Source: Eunapius fragilis
Taxonomy: Eukaryota > Porifera > Demospongiae > Spongillida > Spongillidae
DNA length: 64,000 bases
Assembly (NCBI GenBank): GCA_963681505.1
Contig: OY811991.1
Coordinates: 1,556,574-1,620,573, forward strand
Reading direction: 5' to 3'
In this document: positions 53,125 to 63,994 of the stretch, one piece after another
How the letters are laid out: each line of letters opens with the position of its first letter
Position numbering within the stretch: the first letter of the stretch is position 1
Program-made: the position numbers and the translations under genes
The notes under the pieces: model-generated
Databases searched by the model: none
What the model was told of the DNA's origin: nothing
The model's input: only the letters and a program-made list of their open reading frames with translations

Positions 53125-56100
53125 CAAGAAGGTGGAAGGGGAGGAGGAGAATGAGGAGGAGGTAGAGGAGGGGGAGGAGGTAGAGGAGGGGGGAGGAGGT
53201 AGAGGAGGGGGGGAGGAGGTAGAGGAGGGGGGAGAAGGTAGAGGAGGGGGAGGAGGTAGAGGAGGGGGGAGGAGGTAGAGGAGAGGGAGGAGGAGGTAGA
53301 GGAGGGGGAGAAGGAGGAGGTAGAGGATGGGGAGGAGGAACAGGAGGAGGTAAAGGAGGGAGAGGGATGGGTGCAACTGGAAGAATGGAAGGAGGAAGAG
53401 AGGGAGGAGGGGAGGATGCAACCAGTAAGAAGGTAGAAGTAGGAGGATGAGGAGGAGGAGGAGGGGGAGGTGTGGATGCAAGGAGGAGGGGGAGGGGGAG
53501 GTGTAATAGGAAGGAAGTAAGAAGGGAAAATGAGAGGGAGTAAGAGGTGGAGGAGGAGGGGAGGAGAGGAGGAGGAGAGGAGGAGGAGGGGAGGAGGAGG
53601 GAGGAGGATGGGTGGATGAAGGAAGATAGGAGGAGGAGGGGGAGGGGAGGGGAGGAGGAGTAGAGGAGGAGGAGGATGGGTGGATGAAAGAAGATAGGAA
53701 GAGGAGGTAGATGAGGAAAAGGAGGTAGAGGAAGAGGAGGAGAAGGTGGGGGTGGATGCAACGGGAAGAATGGAAGGAGGAGGGGAGGATGCAACAGGTA
53801 GGAAGGTAGACGTAGGAGAATAAGGAGGAGGAGGAGGGGAGGTGTAGATGAAATTAAAAGAAAGGTGGAGGGCTAGGTGTAATGGGAAGGAAGGTAGGAG
53901 GTAAAATGAGAGGGAGTAAGAGGAGGAGGAGGGGAGAGAGGAGGAAGAGTTGAAGAGGGGAGGAGGAGGGGAGGAGGATGGGTGGATGAAGGAAGATAGG
54001 AAGAGGAGGGAGAAGAGGGGGAGGAGAAGGTGGGAGTGGATGCAGTGGGAAGAATGGAAGGAGGAAGAGGGGAGGATGCAACGGGTAGGAAGGTAGAAGT
54101 AGGAGATGAGGAGAATGAGGAGGAAGAGGAGGGGGAGGTGTGGATGCAATGAAACGAAAGGAGGAGGGGGTAGGTGTAATAGGGAGGAAGGTAGGAGGGA
54201 AAATGAGACGGAGTAAGAGGAGGAGGAGGGGAGGAGGAGGAAGGGAGGAGGTGGGGAGAATGGGGAGGAGGATGGGTGGATGAAGGAAGATAGGAGGAGG
54301 AGGGAGAAGAGGAGGTAGAGGAGGGGGAGGAGAAGGTGGGGGTGGATGCAACGGGTAGAATGGAAGGAGGAGGAGGGGGAGGAGGGGAGATGCAATGGGT
54401 AGGAAGGTAGAAGTAGGAGGATGAGGAGGGGGAGGGAGGAGGAGGGGAGGAGGAGGAGGAGGGGACGAGGAGGAGGGAAGGAGGAGGATGGGAGGAGGAT
54501 GGGTGAATGAAGGAAGATAGGAAGAAGAGGGAGAAGAGGAGAGGGAGGTAGAGGAGGGGAAGGAGAAGGTGGGGGTGATGCAACGGAAAGAATGGAAGGA
54601 GGAGGGGAGGATGCAACAGGTAGGAAGGTAGAAGTAGGAGGATGAGGAGGAGGGGAGGATGCAATGGGTAGGAAGGTAGAAGTAGGGGAGGGGAGGAGGA
54701 GGGGAGGAGGAGAGGAGGAGAGGGGATGAGGGGAGGAGGAGGGAGGAGGAGGGAGGTGGAGGGGGAGGAGGAGGAGGGAGGAGGAGGGGAGGAGGATGGT
54801 GGATGAAGATAGGAGGAGGAGGAGGTGGAGAGGAGGGAGGAGGAGGTGGAGAGGAGGGAGGAGGGTGAGAGGAGGGAGGAGGAGGGAGAGGAGGGAGTAG
54901 GAGGGGAGGAGAGGAGGAGAGAGGAGGAGAGGAGGAGAGGAGGAGAGAGGAGGAGGGGAGGAGAGGAGGAGAGAGGAGGAGGGGAGGAGAGGAGGACAGA
55001 GGAGGAGGGGAGGAGAGGAGGAGAGAGGAGGAGGGGAGGAGGAGGATGGGTGGATGAAGAAAGATAGGAGAGGAGGAGAAGGAGGTAGAGGAGAGGGAGG
55101 AGAAGGTGGGGTGGATGCAACGGGAAGAATGGAAGGAAGAGGAGGGGAGGAGGGAGGATGCAACGGGTAGGAAGATAGAAGTAGGAGGATTAGGAGGAGG
55201 AGGAGGGAGGTGTGGATGCAATCAAAAGAAAGGAGGGGGTAGGTGTAATAGGATAGAAGGTAGGAGGAAAATGAGAGGACTAAGAGGAGGGGAGGAGGGG
55301 AGGAGGAGGAGGAGGAGTAGGGGAGGAGGAGGGGGAGGAGGAGGATGGGTGGATAAAAGAAGATAGGAAGAGGAGGAGGGAGAGGAGGAGAAGAAGGTAG
55401 AGGAGGGGAGGAGAAGGTGGGGTGGATGCAACGGGAAAAATGAAAGGAGGGGAGGATGCAACAGGTAGAAAGGTAGAATTAGAATGAGGAAGAGGAGGAG
55501 GTGGAGGTGTGGATGCAATGAAACGAAAGGAGGAGGGGTAGGTGTAATAGGAAGAAAGGTAGGAAGGAAATGAGACGGAGTAAGAGGAGGAGGAGGAAGG
55601 GAGGAGGAGGGGAGAATGGGGAGGAGGATGGGTGGATGAAGGAAGATAGGAGGAGGAGGGGGAGGAGAGGAGGAGGATGGGTGGATGGAGGGGGAGGATG
55701 CAACGGGTAGGAAGGTAAAAGTAGGAGGATGAGGAGGAGGGAAGGTGTGGATGCAATCAAAAGAAAGGAGGAGGGTGAGGGGTAGGTGTAATAGGAAGGA
55801 AGGTAGGAGGAAATGAGAGGGCGTAAGAGGAGGAGGAGGAGGAGAGGATGGGAGGAGGAGGGGAGAAGGAGGGGAGGAGGAGGAGGGGAGGAGGAGGAGG
55901 GGAGGAGGCTGAGGGGAGGAGGATGGGTGGATGAAGATAGGAGGAGGAGGAGGGGGAGAGGAGGAGGGGAGGAGAGGAGGAGACAGGAGGAGAGAGGAGG
56001 AGGGGAGGAGGAGGATGGGTGGATGAAGGAAGATAGGAAGAGAAGGAGAAGGAGGTAGAGGAGAGGGAGGAGAAGGTGGGGAGTGGATGCAACGGGAAGA

Positions 56101-56740
56101 ATGGAAGGAAGAGGAGGGGGAGGAGAGGGAGGAGGGAGGGATGCAACGGGTAGGAAGGTAGAAGTAGGAGGATGAGGAGGAGGAGGGGAGGTTTGGATGC
56201 AATCAAAAAAAGGAGGGGAGGGTAGGTGTAATAAGAAGGAAGGTAGGAGGGAAAATGAGAGGGTGTAAGAGGAGGAGAAGGGGAGGTGAGGAGGAGGGAG
56301 GAGGAGATGGAGGAGGGAGGAGGAGGGGAGGAGGATGATGGGTGGATGAAGGAAGATAGGAAGAGGAGGAGGGGGAGGAGGAAAAGGAGGTAGAGGAAGG
56401 GAAGGAGAAGGTGGGTGGTGGATACAACGGGAAAAAGAAAGGAGGAGGGGAGGATGCAACAGGTAGGAACGTAGAAGTAGGAGGATGAGGAGGAGGAGGG
56501 GGAGGTGTGGATGGAATCAAAAGAAAGGAGGAGGAGGGGTGTTAGGTGTAATAGGAAGGTAGGAGGGAAAATGAGAGGGAGTAAAAGGAGGAAGAGGAGG
56601 GGAGGAGGAGGAGGGAGGAGGAGGAGGAGAGGAGGGGGAGGGAAGGGGAGGGGAGGAGGAGGATGGGTGGTTGAAAGGAAGATAGGAAGAGGTGGAGTGA
56701 GAGGAGAAGGAGGAGGAGGTAAGAAAGAAAGAAGGGCAGT
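53125..56740. repeat. Polypurine tract with interspersed unit (right arm)
   Basis: About 3.6 kb of GGA/GAG-rich sequence with periodic ggatgcaacgggaagaatgg and tgcaacaggtaggaaggtag pieces, the complements of those in the left arm. It is longer than the left tract, so the array has expanded or contracted since duplication. Confidence 0.92.
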
Positions 56741-57761
56741 GAATATGAATGGTCTAGAGAGATATGCCATACTAAGTAAAGGTACTGCAGTTTGTGTACC
56801 AGATAACTGACTGTCGCAAGCATGTCATCTGGTCCTCAGACTGTGTAGAGGGTGAAGAAGGTGGCCCCATGATTAGAAGGCATGGTACGTGCATGCTTAC
56901 ATGTACATGCCACAAACTGAGCAGATATAGAAAAAGGGTGCACGATATAAACTACCATGAACATTCACAGCATCCAGCATAAGCTATACATGTGAACGTA
57001 CGATACTGTTTTATGTTGAAACGTAGCGTACGAGGTACGATCGCTTATATACCACGTAGAACGATCAAAGCGGAGTTAATTACCTAACTTCAAATTTAAA
57101 GGGCGTGACCATTACATAATGGCATATTGGAATAGGGTGAGTGGCGCGAAATGTCGAATTACTTTGAAAATCCATATCTCCGTAACGGATAAGAAAAAAC
57201 GTAACGATCTGCAGAAATCAATAGCTACAGGACTCTTCTATGTACACTCCAAATTTGACATATTATCGTCACTCGTATCTGGAGAAATGAGGAATCTTAA
57301 CCCATTGGGTTAGAGACCTTTATAACCATGGCATGGAAATTATCTAGAGCACCAAAATCGGTTTGCACAGAGAGAACTGATGTGTGAACAAGTGTACGAA
57401 ATTTGAAAAGAAAATATAAAACCGTTGTGAAGATATGTTGCTTTGTGTAACGTACAAATTTTATAGTGATAAAATTAAAACTCCAGAAGGGTGATTTTGC
57501 TGGACACTGTCCCAAATTAGTTTTAAATATATAAATACTTTCTTGTGGTGCCAGATTTAGTGGATAACAACAGTCTTCAGTACATGTTGTGAAGTGGCCT
57601 ACCTAATCAAATGTTACATCTATTACCCCAGCACCCTTGGCAGTCAATATAATTCTTATTTTCCAAGAAATATTTGCATGTGTTGCATATAAAAGAATAA
57701 CTACGCTTTCTGGTCCTATGCTACACAACTGTAGAAGTAAAGCTGCACATTGTGTAACCTA

Positions 57762-60700
57762 TTATTGTGTGTAAGTTATCAAATAAGCAGGGTATGCCTT
57801 CTCGTTGTCATAAGCCATAAACACCTGGGAACCGTTAGTCGTTCCTGTCACCGTGTCGTACTTCATCTGACCTAGCTGAACTTGACTAGCACCAGTTCCC
57901 CCGGAGGGCTTGGGAGGGGGCATACGAAGGGAGCTGTTTGGTGCACAGTTATAGCTGTCTCCTGTCAGGACCTTCACTAGGAACATCTCCTTCTGGCGGC
58001 TGGTGGTAATATGGTGCGCATAAGAATCAGAATAGCTGGCGTTCACGGCAAAGTAGTTGGCCATTCCCCACATCCCCTCAGCACTGTACCTCATGTCAAA
58101 GCCATCCTCACCCTCATAGATCAGTTTGGGGTCATTATTACGTGTGCCATGGAACAGCTCCATCTCATTCACCACTCCACTGTTCTTAAGGTGAAGCCTT
58201 TCCTTGTGCTTAACATACCTATCCCATAGCCACTTGTTCTGAATACGATGAACTGAGATGACTGGAGCATGTGCCATGGTTTGTTGAAACTTCTGGACAA
58301 CATGATTCCACTCTTTACTTCCTGAAGGGAGTGTGAAGAGCTCAGTCGTCTTCGTCTGGGGCTGCCACTCGGGAGGAGGGACAGTTTCCCCATGACCAGT
58401 TGATGCCTGGTAGCTGATGATCTCCTCCTGTATGGCCGTGACAGTCTTCAGGACAGCGCTGGTGAGACCCTCTATCTTGAGTTCCTTCCCAGCTTTACCC
58501 CCTGCTGTTGGAGTGGGGCACATCGCAGATGAGTAAGTGACCTGATGCCTGTCGGCAATCTCTATTAACTTCCTTTCGAGGGCATTGCACTCTCCACAAG
58601 GGAGTGGAACAGTCTTACTTGAAAAGGAATTCTTTAACTTGGAAAGCAGTGCAGACTTTGCACCCTCCAAGGAATCTCTTAGACCCCTCAAAGTAATAGC
58701 GATATCTCTGCAGAGAGCACGTCCAGAAGCACTCCTTTCAACAGTATAACTATTTCCAGAAGCACTTCCAACAACTGCTTCACCTGGCATCATTTGAAAC
58801 TTTATAGTCCTTCTATACTTCGTTGCAACATTGATTTGATGCATTGTACTGAAATCAAATGTGTACGCAGTGTTATTCATTGTAAGCACGCCAGGCACCT
58901 TATTTAAGTACATGGATTGAATAGCACTGGAGTCATGAGGAGTGTATGGTACCAACTGACCATTATCACCTAAGTAGCACCACTGAGCTTGCATTGGCCC
59001 TGCCTGCAAAGAAGGCAAACAGGAAGAAGTAGCACGTTGGATTCTTCTCTGCTTGTTAGTTTTTAAATTTGTCTGTACCATGGAAGACAAATCAATTAGA
59101 TAGGTATGTTTACCTATGACTAAGGAAAAGGCAGCTTGAGGGTCTTTACCATATTGATCTGACAGCTTATCACTATCAACACTGGAGTAGGGGCTGAATG
59201 AACCTTTGTCGTCCTGCCATTGCCATATGACATCCTGACTAACCTCAACGCCAGACACTGGGAAATATGTTTTGAGTTGTTCACAAAATGCACGCAGCAC
59301 TGGTTGGTCATAAAGGACACAGCGTATGGTGTGAATGTTGGAGCTTGGATTTGCCTGGCAGAAATCCCTGATTGATTTCAATGTAGCCCGAGCACAGATT
59401 TCTTCAGGGACACCAAACACTCCACAGCTGAGAGCTGGAAGAGCTATGCTCTCTAGTGATTCTTTATCTGCTAACTTCAGAACTTTTTGTACGGTGAAGT
59501 AGAGAACTGTTTCTTCATTCTGGCTTCCCCCCTTCCATCTAGGTCCAACTGCATGGATCAGTTTTCTACAAGGGAGGTCTCCACTATCCAGACACACAGC
59601 ATCACCTTCTTTCAACTTTCCATTTTTTGTAATGTGGGCGTTACTGTCAGCTTGAATGGAAGGTCCACCTGCATCTGAAATTGCTTTAGCTAACCCTCCG
59701 ATGTGTTCTAACTTCTCATTTGCAGCATTAACTAAGGCACTTACGCTTTCATTTACTAGGTTACCCTGAACTAACTCAAACTTGACACAGTGGGCAGATA
59801 CAGTAGGTTTGATTGGTATAGAATGAATGGTCTTGTTCATGTGCTGTGATGTGGCTGGAAATGTACAAAGTACAGCCTGATCTGTTTTTAACTTAGCCAA
59901 AAAGTGAGAAAGCTCTCCGCTTGCCAACAACACAGAGTACTGACCAGAGACATTAAATGACACTTCACTAATGTCCTGTAATACTTCTTTCAATATTTGC
60001 TGCACCTTTGGCTTTGCTGCATCTATTGCTGACTGAACTCCACTTACAGAAACACCAATTTGGGGAGGCTTTAAGAATCGAACAGAGACCATTCCAACGC
60101 TGTCAAATTTTTCTGCCAAACCCAGCTGCTTTCCTGATTCTGATGCAAATATAAGCCCCAACACAGGTTCACTATATGTAATGTTTTCTGTTTTCAAAGT
60201 ACTATCCCCTACATGTTTCCGTATGACCTCTTCAGCGGCACTGAGATCATCTGAGGTTTGTTCAGGAGCAGTAATTGTCACACTATTTGTGGTCTTGCTG
60301 ACACTGATCACTACATTGAGCTGGTCAAGTTCGAGGCTCTTCAACTCTTTGGAGATAGTGGCAGTGCTGCTGCTACTAGGCAGTTGAATTGTTTTCTTCT
60401 TCACAAAATCCTTGCATTCTTTTGTACAGATCATGGTTTTTACTTGTTCAATGCCGTCTTTATCATTTCCGCAGATCATAAATGCGACAGTTGCACACGA
60501 CTGATCTGGCCTACTGACCTTTGGGTCAAACTCAATGAGGATGTCCAACAACTGTTCCTGTTGCACCTTTATTTGTTGCCAACGTTTCTTCCACATTTCT
60601 AATAGACTTTTCCCACTTACAACCTCAAATTCAGTTTCATAATACTCATCTTGGAATAACTCTTTCAAATTCTCCTCCACAATGCTAACTTGGTTCACAG

Positions 60701-61067
60701 TTCCCTTCACCTTCATAGTGGGGTGTTCCTCTTTATTATAACGTGGTATTAAAACTTCTAAGCAGTTCTTTTTCATGTTCTGGAGCTGACTTTTGCACTT
60801 TGCCTCCAAATATCTGACTTGCATGTGAGAGAGTGGAATGTTCTTCTCAATAACCAACGTAGAGTTTATACCTTCCTCTAATTCCACCCAACAGTTCTCA
60901 GCTTCCCTCCCAGTCAGGGCATGTATGAGCAGCAACACTTCTCCTTGCTGGTTTGCAATGACAACTCTGGCTCTGTACTTGCTCTCAATGGATTCATTGA
61001 TCAGACCTTTGACAATATCAGCAGAACCTTGTTTCAAGTTGCAGCGCTTAGTAAAAGGCTTAAGACC
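57762..61067 (-). CDS. PARP gene last exon: KH-like, macro, WWE-WWE, PARP
   Basis: This 3.3-kb exon encodes 1,101 residues. KH-like modules fill ~1-420. The macro domain is ~430-600 (VNAANEKLEHIGGLAKAI; the ADP-ribose loop NAAN is kept). WWE1 is ~612-680 (WQWQDDKGSFSPYSS ... MVQTNLKTNKQRRIQR). WWE2 is ~693-758 (QWCYLGDNGQLVPY ... FDFSTMHQINVATKYRRTI). The PARP domain is ~918-1,101, with H973 (ELFHGT), Y1005 (ANYFAV), and V1082 (SQVFMAYD) where PARP1 has Glu988. H-Y-hydrophobic is the mono-ADP-ribosyltransferase pattern. Confidence 0.88.
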   Translation of the reverse strand, partial: GLKPFTKRCNLKQGSADIVKGLINESIESKYRARVVIANQQGEVLLLIHALTGREAENCWVELEEGINSTLVIEKNIPLSHMQVRYLEAKCKSQLQNMKKNCLEVLIPRYNKEEHPTMKVKGTVNQVSIVEENLKELFQDEYYETEFEVVSGKSLLEMWKKRWQQIKVQQEQLLDILIEFDPKVSRPDQSCATVAFMICGNDKDGIEQVKTMICTKECKDFVKKKTIQLPSSSSTATISKELKSLELDQLNVVISVSKTTNSVTITAPEQTSDDLSAAEEVIRKHVGDSTLKTENITYSEPVLGLIFASESGKQLGLAEKFDSVGMVSVRFLKPPQIGVSVSGVQSAIDAAKPKVQQILKEVLQDISEVSFNVSGQYSVLLASGELSHFLAKLKTDQAVLCTFPATSQHMNKTIHSIPIKPTVSAHCVKFELVQGNLVNESVSALVNAANEKLEHIGGLAKAISDAGGPSIQADSNAHITKNGKLKEGDAVCLDSGDLPCRKLIHAVGPRWKGGSQNEETVLYFTVQKVLKLADKESLESIALPALSCGVFGVPEEICARATLKSIRDFCQANPSSNIHTIRCVLYDQPVLRAFCEQLKTYFPVSGVEVSQDVIWQWQDDKGSFSPYSSVDSDKLSDQYGKDPQAAFSLVIGKHTYLIDLSSMVQTNLKTNKQRRIQRATSSCLPSLQAGPMQAQWCYLGDNGQLVPYTPHDSSAIQSMYLNKVPGVLTMNNTAYTFDFSTMHQINVATKYRRTIKFQMMPGEAVVGSASGNSYTVERSASGRALCRDIAITLRGLRDSLEGAKSALLSKLKNSFSSKTVPLPCGECNALERKLIEIADRHQVTYSSAMCPTPTAGGKAGKELKIEGLTSAVLKTVTAIQEEIISYQASTGHGETVPPPEWQPQTKTTELFTLPSGSKEWNHVVQKFQQTMAHAPVISVHRIQNKWLWDRYVKHKERLHLKNSGVVNEMELFHGTRNNDPKLIYEGEDGFDMRYSAEGMWGMANYFAVNASYSDSYAHHITTSRQKEMFLVKVLTGDSYNCAPNSSLRMPPPKPSGGTGASQVQLGQMKYDTVTGTTNGSQVFMAYDNEKAYPAYLITYTQ

Positions 61068-63994
61068 CTGCAAGAAAAGGCAAACAGGCACTGAGTATAA
61101 TATCTATAGTGTATAATTACAGAAACTAATACAAAAACTAACATTGCCCCAACACATACTGTTAGTATCTTGAAGCAGTGAAAAGAATAACATAAACGTA
61201 TCCTATAATAATTGAGACAAGCTCCTTAGAACCAACATTATTGTTTGATTTGTTATGCAACTTCATTTAGTAACCATGGTAACAGCACTGTATAGTGATA
61301 GTTACATTGCCATGTTACAAGGTGTGCATGTGTTAATGGGTGGCATTGATGCCATGCCAGTTGGGAGCTAGCATCACTTATGATGTTAGTGGTGGGTGGA
61401 TGATACAACTCAGAAATAAATCCTAATGATACAGCTACTAGCTGTCTATAAATATGCACATCAAAATATGCACATGTACACTTACTTCTAACTCTCTGCA
61501 TATCTGGCTAAAGTGATCAGGGATTCGGCTGAAAATAGCTATAGAAAATTCTTTTGCTTCAGCGGTACTACCTGGCTTCCGCTTAGGCATATCATCAAAG
61601 TAAACAAAGTCTAACTTTTCTTGACCTTTCATTGTTGCAAGAACATATTGCTTAATTTGAGAAAGGAAACGTGAGTTGCAATGGAACTTAAAGTCCCTAT
61701 GTTGCAGATCTGAAAGAATGCAACTTTGCAACTTTTCTTGGGCCTGTTGAACCGCTTGCCGAGTGCCAGTAAGAAAGATCTCTCTATTTCTGAATGAGAT
61801 TTCTGCAGGCCGGAGAGAAGAGACAAGTACTTTTCCCTCTTCCGTTGGGTTCTTAATCAGAACCATATACATATATAAATGAAACTGTTGCGAGCATTTA
61901 AGTGGTACTGACAGCTCAGCCATTTCAGCAACCAACCTTTCTACAACTTGCCTGGCTGCGTGGGTATCATCCTTTATGTAAGACGTAATAATGACCTTGT
62001 TTGGGTGCAGTACGATAGCCACGCCATGTGTAGCCTCAAGGCCTGAAATCTTATCCCTCAGATCATAACTCAGATCTCCAGTGGATACCTCAACATAGTT
62101 TTCAATAGGTTTACTTTTAAGAACTCTCATAGCTCTATCCATTTGTGTACTTTCGCATCCACAAAGTTGAACTGTTGAAGTAGATGGTGTTGTCTGGGTA
62201 ACAAACACTTGCAGTCGCTCGTTTTCAAGTCTCCTGTTGGCTGAAGGGATCAGTTGAATGCAGGGAAGTTGAACTGAATCAAATAGAATGCGTTTCAATT
62301 GCGCTTCAAACAACTGCCTTGCATCTTTAATAGCAGAAGATGCCGCTCCATCAAACTGAACCACAGTAGAGCCCTCTGCATACCCCAATAACCTTACACC
62401 AAACTGCTGTAGCATTTCAGTCCGTAAGTTTGGAAAGAAGTGCAACATGGCAGCCATCTTAGTGCTGCAGGGATATATGGACAAGATAAAATGAACACTC
62501 AGCCCTCATGCACGTGCAAAGTCAGTACATACTTATCCATAGATATGTCCTTCGGCAATCCTTTCTCGACATACTCCTTTGCAGTCACCACAGCTTCACT
62601 TGCTCCAGTTATAATGATTACCTGTTTCTCATACACAGGCTGAATATGGACATTTGGGTTGCTTTTGAATGGAAAACATAGTTCTTGAAATAGGCTATTA
62701 CCACCAGCATCTACTGTTAGTAAGCGATTCCACTGCTCTGGACTGCACGTTATCACCACTTTCATTGAATTAATATCCTGTCCCCTAAATATGAAAACTT
62801 CAATTGAGGCTTTATTTTGTGTCGAATACTTACATTTGGGAAAGACGTTCGTGGTTGGATGGTTGTGACATCACTGCATGTTTGAAAAAAAAAAATGAAA
62901 GGAGACAAAACAATGTTGCATGCCAACCTTGAGTTGACGGATGAAATGCTGGGAGTTCAAGTAAGTGGTCAGAGCTCTTGTCAACTGCCTGAAACTGAAA
63001 TGGATAATCAGATACAAATAATTCTCTCTAAACCATTACCAGCTCTGGAGTATGCAATTCCAGATTTGTTCTAATCAGTGATCTCTGCTTAGGCCCATGA
63101 TCTCTACATGATGGCCCCTGGTCGCTAAATGATGGCCGCTGGTCTCTGAATGATGGCCCCTGGTCTCTGAACGATGGCCCCTGGTCTCTGAACGATGGCC
63201 CCTGGTCTCTGAACGGTGGTCCCTGGTCTCTGAATGGTGGCCCCTGGTCTCTGAATGGTGGCCTCTGGTCTCTGAATGGTGGCCCCTGGTCTCTGAACGA
63301 TGGCCCCTGGTCTCTGAATGGTGGCCCCTGGTCTCTGAACGATGGCCCCTGGTCTCTGAATGGTGGCCCCTGGTCTCTGTATGATGGCCCCTGGTCTTTG
63401 AATGGTGGCCCCTGGTCTCTGAATGATGGCCCCTGGTCTTTGAATGGTGGCCCCTGGTCTCTGAATGATGGCCCCTGGTCTGTGAATGGTGGCCCCTGGT
63501 TTTTAAGTGGTGACCTTTGCTCAACTCCCCTTCTTCTTGGTGGAGGTACTTGATCACGATCACTATACAATTTTACACCTATTGAATGACCATCAATTTG
63601 AGACCGATTTAGTCTCTCAACTGCTAGCTTAGCACCATCTTGGTTCTTGAAGTGAACGTGGGCATAAGGGTTGTTTGTCCAGTGAATCTTAGAACCAGCA
63701 ACCTCTCCAACTTGTTTAAAATGTACCTCCAACATTTCCTTTGTGAGCGATGGAGGTATATGCAAAACCTTCACTGTGACTGACTGTCTTTGGTTGCAAG
63801 ACTGATCAACTTCCTCATGTGGAGTTATTGATACATCCACCCTCTGACCCAAAAGATTCTTTCCATTGAGGTCACAAACAACCCTTTCAGCATCAGATAA
63901 ACTTGAAAATTCCAGCACAGCGGACTTAGTTCCTGTGCCACCAGTTGCAAGGTTACATCGATTGTAATGAATATCCATACTTTCCAAAACACAT
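57762..63994 (-). CDS. PARP14/PARP10-like ADP-ribosyltransferase, 3' part of gene
   Basis: Minus-strand exons: 63994-63040, 62988-62928, 62873-62834, 62784-62533, 62464-61486, 61067-57762. Phases join, giving at least 1,863 residues in this window. The first listed exon probably starts at an AG (63,995) and the gene continues past the right edge. Order: RRM (partial), RRM, 19 seven-residue repeats, KH-like regions, macro domain, WWE, WWE, PARP catalytic domain. This matches the macro-PARP family (PARP14, with RRM and KH-like parts, macro, WWE). Vertebrate PARP14 has three macro domains and one WWE; this one has one macro visible and two WWE. Stop at 57,762-57,764 after AYLITYTQ. 57,516-57,761 is its 3' flank with no clear polyadenylation signal. 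Confidence 0.88.
61486..62988 (-). CDS. PARP gene middle exons: KH-like region
   Basis: Two very short exons (61 and 40 nt) join 62,784-62,533 (ending phase 2) and the 979-nt exon 62,464-61,486. The acceptor at tttag (62,785) was chosen over a later cag because only it keeps frame through the 40-nt exon. The protein has repeated alternating beta-alpha blocks (e.g. VIIITGASEAVVTAKEYVEK; IFLTGTRQAVQQAQEKLQS) like the KH-like domains of PARP14. Nucleic-acid binding is inferred. Confidence 0.75.
63040..63994 (-). CDS. PARP gene exon: RRM remnant, RRM and RDQGPPF repeats
   Basis: The first part is the second half of an RRM (SAVLEFSSLSDAERVVCDLN ... LLGQRVDVS). A full RRM follows (VTVKVLHIPPSLTKEMLEVH; YAHVHFKNQDGAKLAVERLN). 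The rest, at ~63,090-63,510, is 19 copies of a 21-bp unit encoding RDQGPPF/RDQGPSF heptads, then RTNLELHTPEL and the GTAATG donor. The heptads are charged, Pro-rich and likely disordered. The minus-strand shadow frame (HHSETRG repeats) is open only because the unit is 21 bp. Confidence 0.85.
63090..63510 (-). repeat. In-frame 21-bp coding minisatellite (RDQGPPF)
   Basis: Nineteen tandem 21-bp units in the PARP gene, read on the minus strand. Substitutions keep the heptad pattern (R/K/T at position 1, F/Y at position 7, P/S at 6), so the frame is under coding constraint. Confidence 0.85.

Larger units (their letters stand above)
49568..57512. repeat. Second large inverted repeat (~8 kb)
   Basis: The left arm (49,568-~52,440) and right arm (~53,110-57,512) are inverted copies. 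Outer parts (49,575-50,370 and 56,740-57,512) are unique sequence with nearly perfect mirror identity; e.g. the same 64-residue frame occurs at 49,770-49,964 (minus) and 57,119-57,313 (plus). Inner parts are CTC/CCT-rich in the left arm and GAG/AGG-rich in the right, and differ in length, which makes the arms unequal. The spacer 52,441-53,110 is unique. No gene is supported. Confidence 0.88.

Noticed and set aside
50119-56770. Pro/Ser/Leu-rich frames of up to 725 codons
   Set aside because: They are conceptual translations of CCT/AGG tracts; composition is purely repeat-driven and frames overlap each other.
58011-60602. Plus-strand frames of 60-114 codons opposite the PARP exon
   Set aside because: They are antisense shadows of the strongly supported minus-strand coding exon.
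63075-63563. HHSETRG-repeat frame in the PARP gene
   Set aside because: It is a shadow of the 21-bp coding minisatellite; the RDQGPPF frame is the one continuous with the RRM domains.
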